A stretch of 15,457 nucleotides of DNA from contig QAXH01005580.1 of assembly GCA_004335635.1 (NCBI GenBank), positions 2,891-18,347 of the forward strand, read 5' to 3'. Shown piece by piece: positions 14,506 through 15,457 of this stretch. How positions within the stretch are numbered: position 1 is the stretch's first letter; each line of letters opens with the position of its first letter. Under the pieces are notes generated by a model that was not told the origin of the DNA, made no database searches, and worked only from the letters and a program-made list of their open reading frames with translations. The stretch is from Chloromonas sp. AAM2 (Eukaryota; Chlorophyta; Chlorophyceae; Chlamydomonadales; Chlamydomonadaceae). The position numbers and the translations under genes were made by a program.

Positions 14506-15457
14506 ATGAAACTTCCTTTTTTGGAACATACCGCTGTGGCTTTGGATGTCAGAAAGGACAGCATCCGTTGGGTTGAAATAAACCGCCTTGGGAATAAACT
14601 CTCATATATTAGTCATGGAAAAGTAAATGAGGGCGGGAGTGTTGGATTGAAAAATCATCTTGAGCAGATTAAAAAACAGGTTCACTCAGAGGCTTACCAT
14701 GTCTGCTGTTCATTTGATGATATCCTGAAAGCCATTGAGGTGGAAGATGTTCCTTTCTTTGAGGAGCAAGAAGAGAATAGCGAATGGATGGAAAGCAGAA
14801 AAGATTATTATGCAGAAATGTATGAACCGACGGTAGAGGTGGAAACACACCTTGTGGATGTGGATGAAGATCACCGTAGGTGTATATTTCAGGTAATAAG
14901 TACAGACAGGATTGAGCAATACAATACAGTACTACAAGCAAGCGGAATCTACCCAGCCCTTATAACAACCGGTGTCAGTGAATTGGGGTATGCACTAATT
15001 TATGAGGAAAGTTTTATTGCCGGGCTAGCGGCCACCTTAGTAGAAAATCAAAAAAATGTTCTTTGTAACTATCGAAACGGATTACTCAGCAATGTGTTCG
15101 AAGTGGGAAAAGAAGACTTTGGGTCAATGATAGAGGCTGCCGATTCCTACCTGCGGACGGAAGAGGTTTCTCAAGAGCTTGCCCAGCATTCTATCCCATT
15201 ATTTATTGAAAAAGAGAGTAGGGGAACAGAATGGGAGGAACACGTTAATCGATCTATAGTACCTATGCTTCCCTTGAAATCAAAGATAGGAGAAGAACAT
15301 TTAAGTCAGGAGTACGCCTTATCCTGTGGGATTGCCATAAAGACATTTTTCCCAACATTAGACAGATTCAATATTGTCCCAGAACAACTTCGAAAAAAAG
15401 GGGTTGAACAGGCAGAGAAAAAAGAATGTTATCGCACCGGGGTTTTGCTATTTCCAC
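14506..15457 (+). CDS. PilM/GspL-like actin-fold assembly protein, partial (3' end outside window)
   Basis: The first 317 codons are open to the window end. The N-terminal TAVALDVRKDSIRWVEI resembles the PilM/GspL actin-like start, and the middle region around VLCNYRNGLLSNVFEVGKED (185-204) matches the second half of the fold. DRFNIVPEQLRKKG (286-299) resembles the join to a PilN/GspL membrane segment (NLLP motif), with a basic stretch followed by a hydrophobic start (VLLF), so the protein may continue as a GspL-like or PilM-PilN fused chain. The usual D-I-G phosphate loop reads D-V-R, and the second one has Asn for Asp, so ATP binding is doubtful. A Shine-Dalgarno-like AGGTGAGA (14493-14500) overlaps the secretin stop codon. 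In known systems this protein links the ATPase to the inner-membrane platform. Confidence 0.75.
   Translation, partial: MKLPFLEHTAVALDVRKDSIRWVEINRLGNKLSYISHGKVNEGGSVGLKNHLEQIKKQVHSEAYHVCCSFDDILKAIEVEDVPFFEEQEENSEWMESRKDYYAEMYEPTVEVETHLVDVDEDHRRCIFQVISTDRIEQYNTVLQASGIYPALITTGVSELGYALIYEESFIAGLAATLVENQKNVLCNYRNGLLSNVFEVGKEDFGSMIEAADSYLRTEEVSQELAQHSIPLFIEKESRGTEWEEHVNRSIVPMLPLKSKIGEEHLSQEYALSCGIAIKTFFPTLDRFNIVPEQLRKKGVEQAEKKECYRTGVLLFP

Larger units (their letters stand above)
9685..15457 (+). mobile_element. Left part of a tRNA-integrated element (right end not in window)
   Basis: Inferred element DNA begins where tRNA similarity stops, and contains repeats, a complete tyrosine recombinase and then type II secretion/type IV pilus genes. 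Everything to the window end is provisionally inside it because no second att site or tRNA 3' half appears. Normal host sequence could resume anywhere beyond 11128 if the element decayed or rearranged. No conjugation, phage structural, toxin or resistance genes are seen. Confidence 0.5.

Noticed and set aside
14669..14941. Minus-strand frames of 90 and 69 codons
   Set aside because: They are antisense to the PilM/GspL-like gene, whose plus-strand frame is open from 14506 to the window end with family-like motifs.

Overview
The window looks like a chromosome segment from a Gram-negative bacterium of the Bacteroidota/Balneolota type. The pointers are a sensor kinase with a double Reg_prop propeller, an OprB-type outer-membrane porin, a lipoprotein S41 protease, Bacteroidota-style promoter boxes (TAnnTTTG) ahead of a tRNA and of lgt, and few Shine-Dalgarno sequences (the usp gene is an exception). 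A Balneola/Gracilimonas-like host is my best guess, from family composition only. The DNA is moderately AT-rich throughout.

Left part (1-9640) is ordinary chromosomal housekeeping. In order it holds: a ZIP-family metal transporter (minus); an OprB-like porin (plus); a lipoprotein S41 protease (minus) downstream of lgt (minus), the enzyme that lipidates such proteins; a tandem-domain universal stress protein (plus); and a LuxR-type response regulator preceded by its sensor kinase (both minus). Bases 1-88 hold only the tail of whatever lies upstream and cannot be assigned.

Junction (9611-9946): a tRNA with anticodon CAT starts at 9642 under a good promoter box. It matches a tRNA only through the anticodon stem-loop (to about 9684), and the variable, T and acceptor 3' parts are missing. 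What follows is about 260 bp of non-coding DNA with an 11-bp inverted repeat, three TGTACA boxes (two in a perfect 12-bp tandem repeat) and a small hairpin. Next comes a complete tyrosine recombinase (9947-11128). This is the signature of an integrative element inserted in a tRNA anticodon loop.

Right part (11233-15457), inside the inferred element: a GspE/PilB-type ATPase with no N-terminal N1 domain, a secretin with three N0-like repeats, and a PilM/GspL-like actin-fold protein cut by the window end. They are co-directional, and the secretin and PilM/GspL genes are nearly contiguous. Together they are the start of a type IV pilus or type II secretion operon; the platform protein, pseudopilins and prepilin peptidase would have to lie beyond the window. 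The most interesting possibility is that a tRNA-targeted mobile element carries an atypical type II/type IV secretion-like machine. The other end of the element is not visible, so the extent of the cargo is inference.
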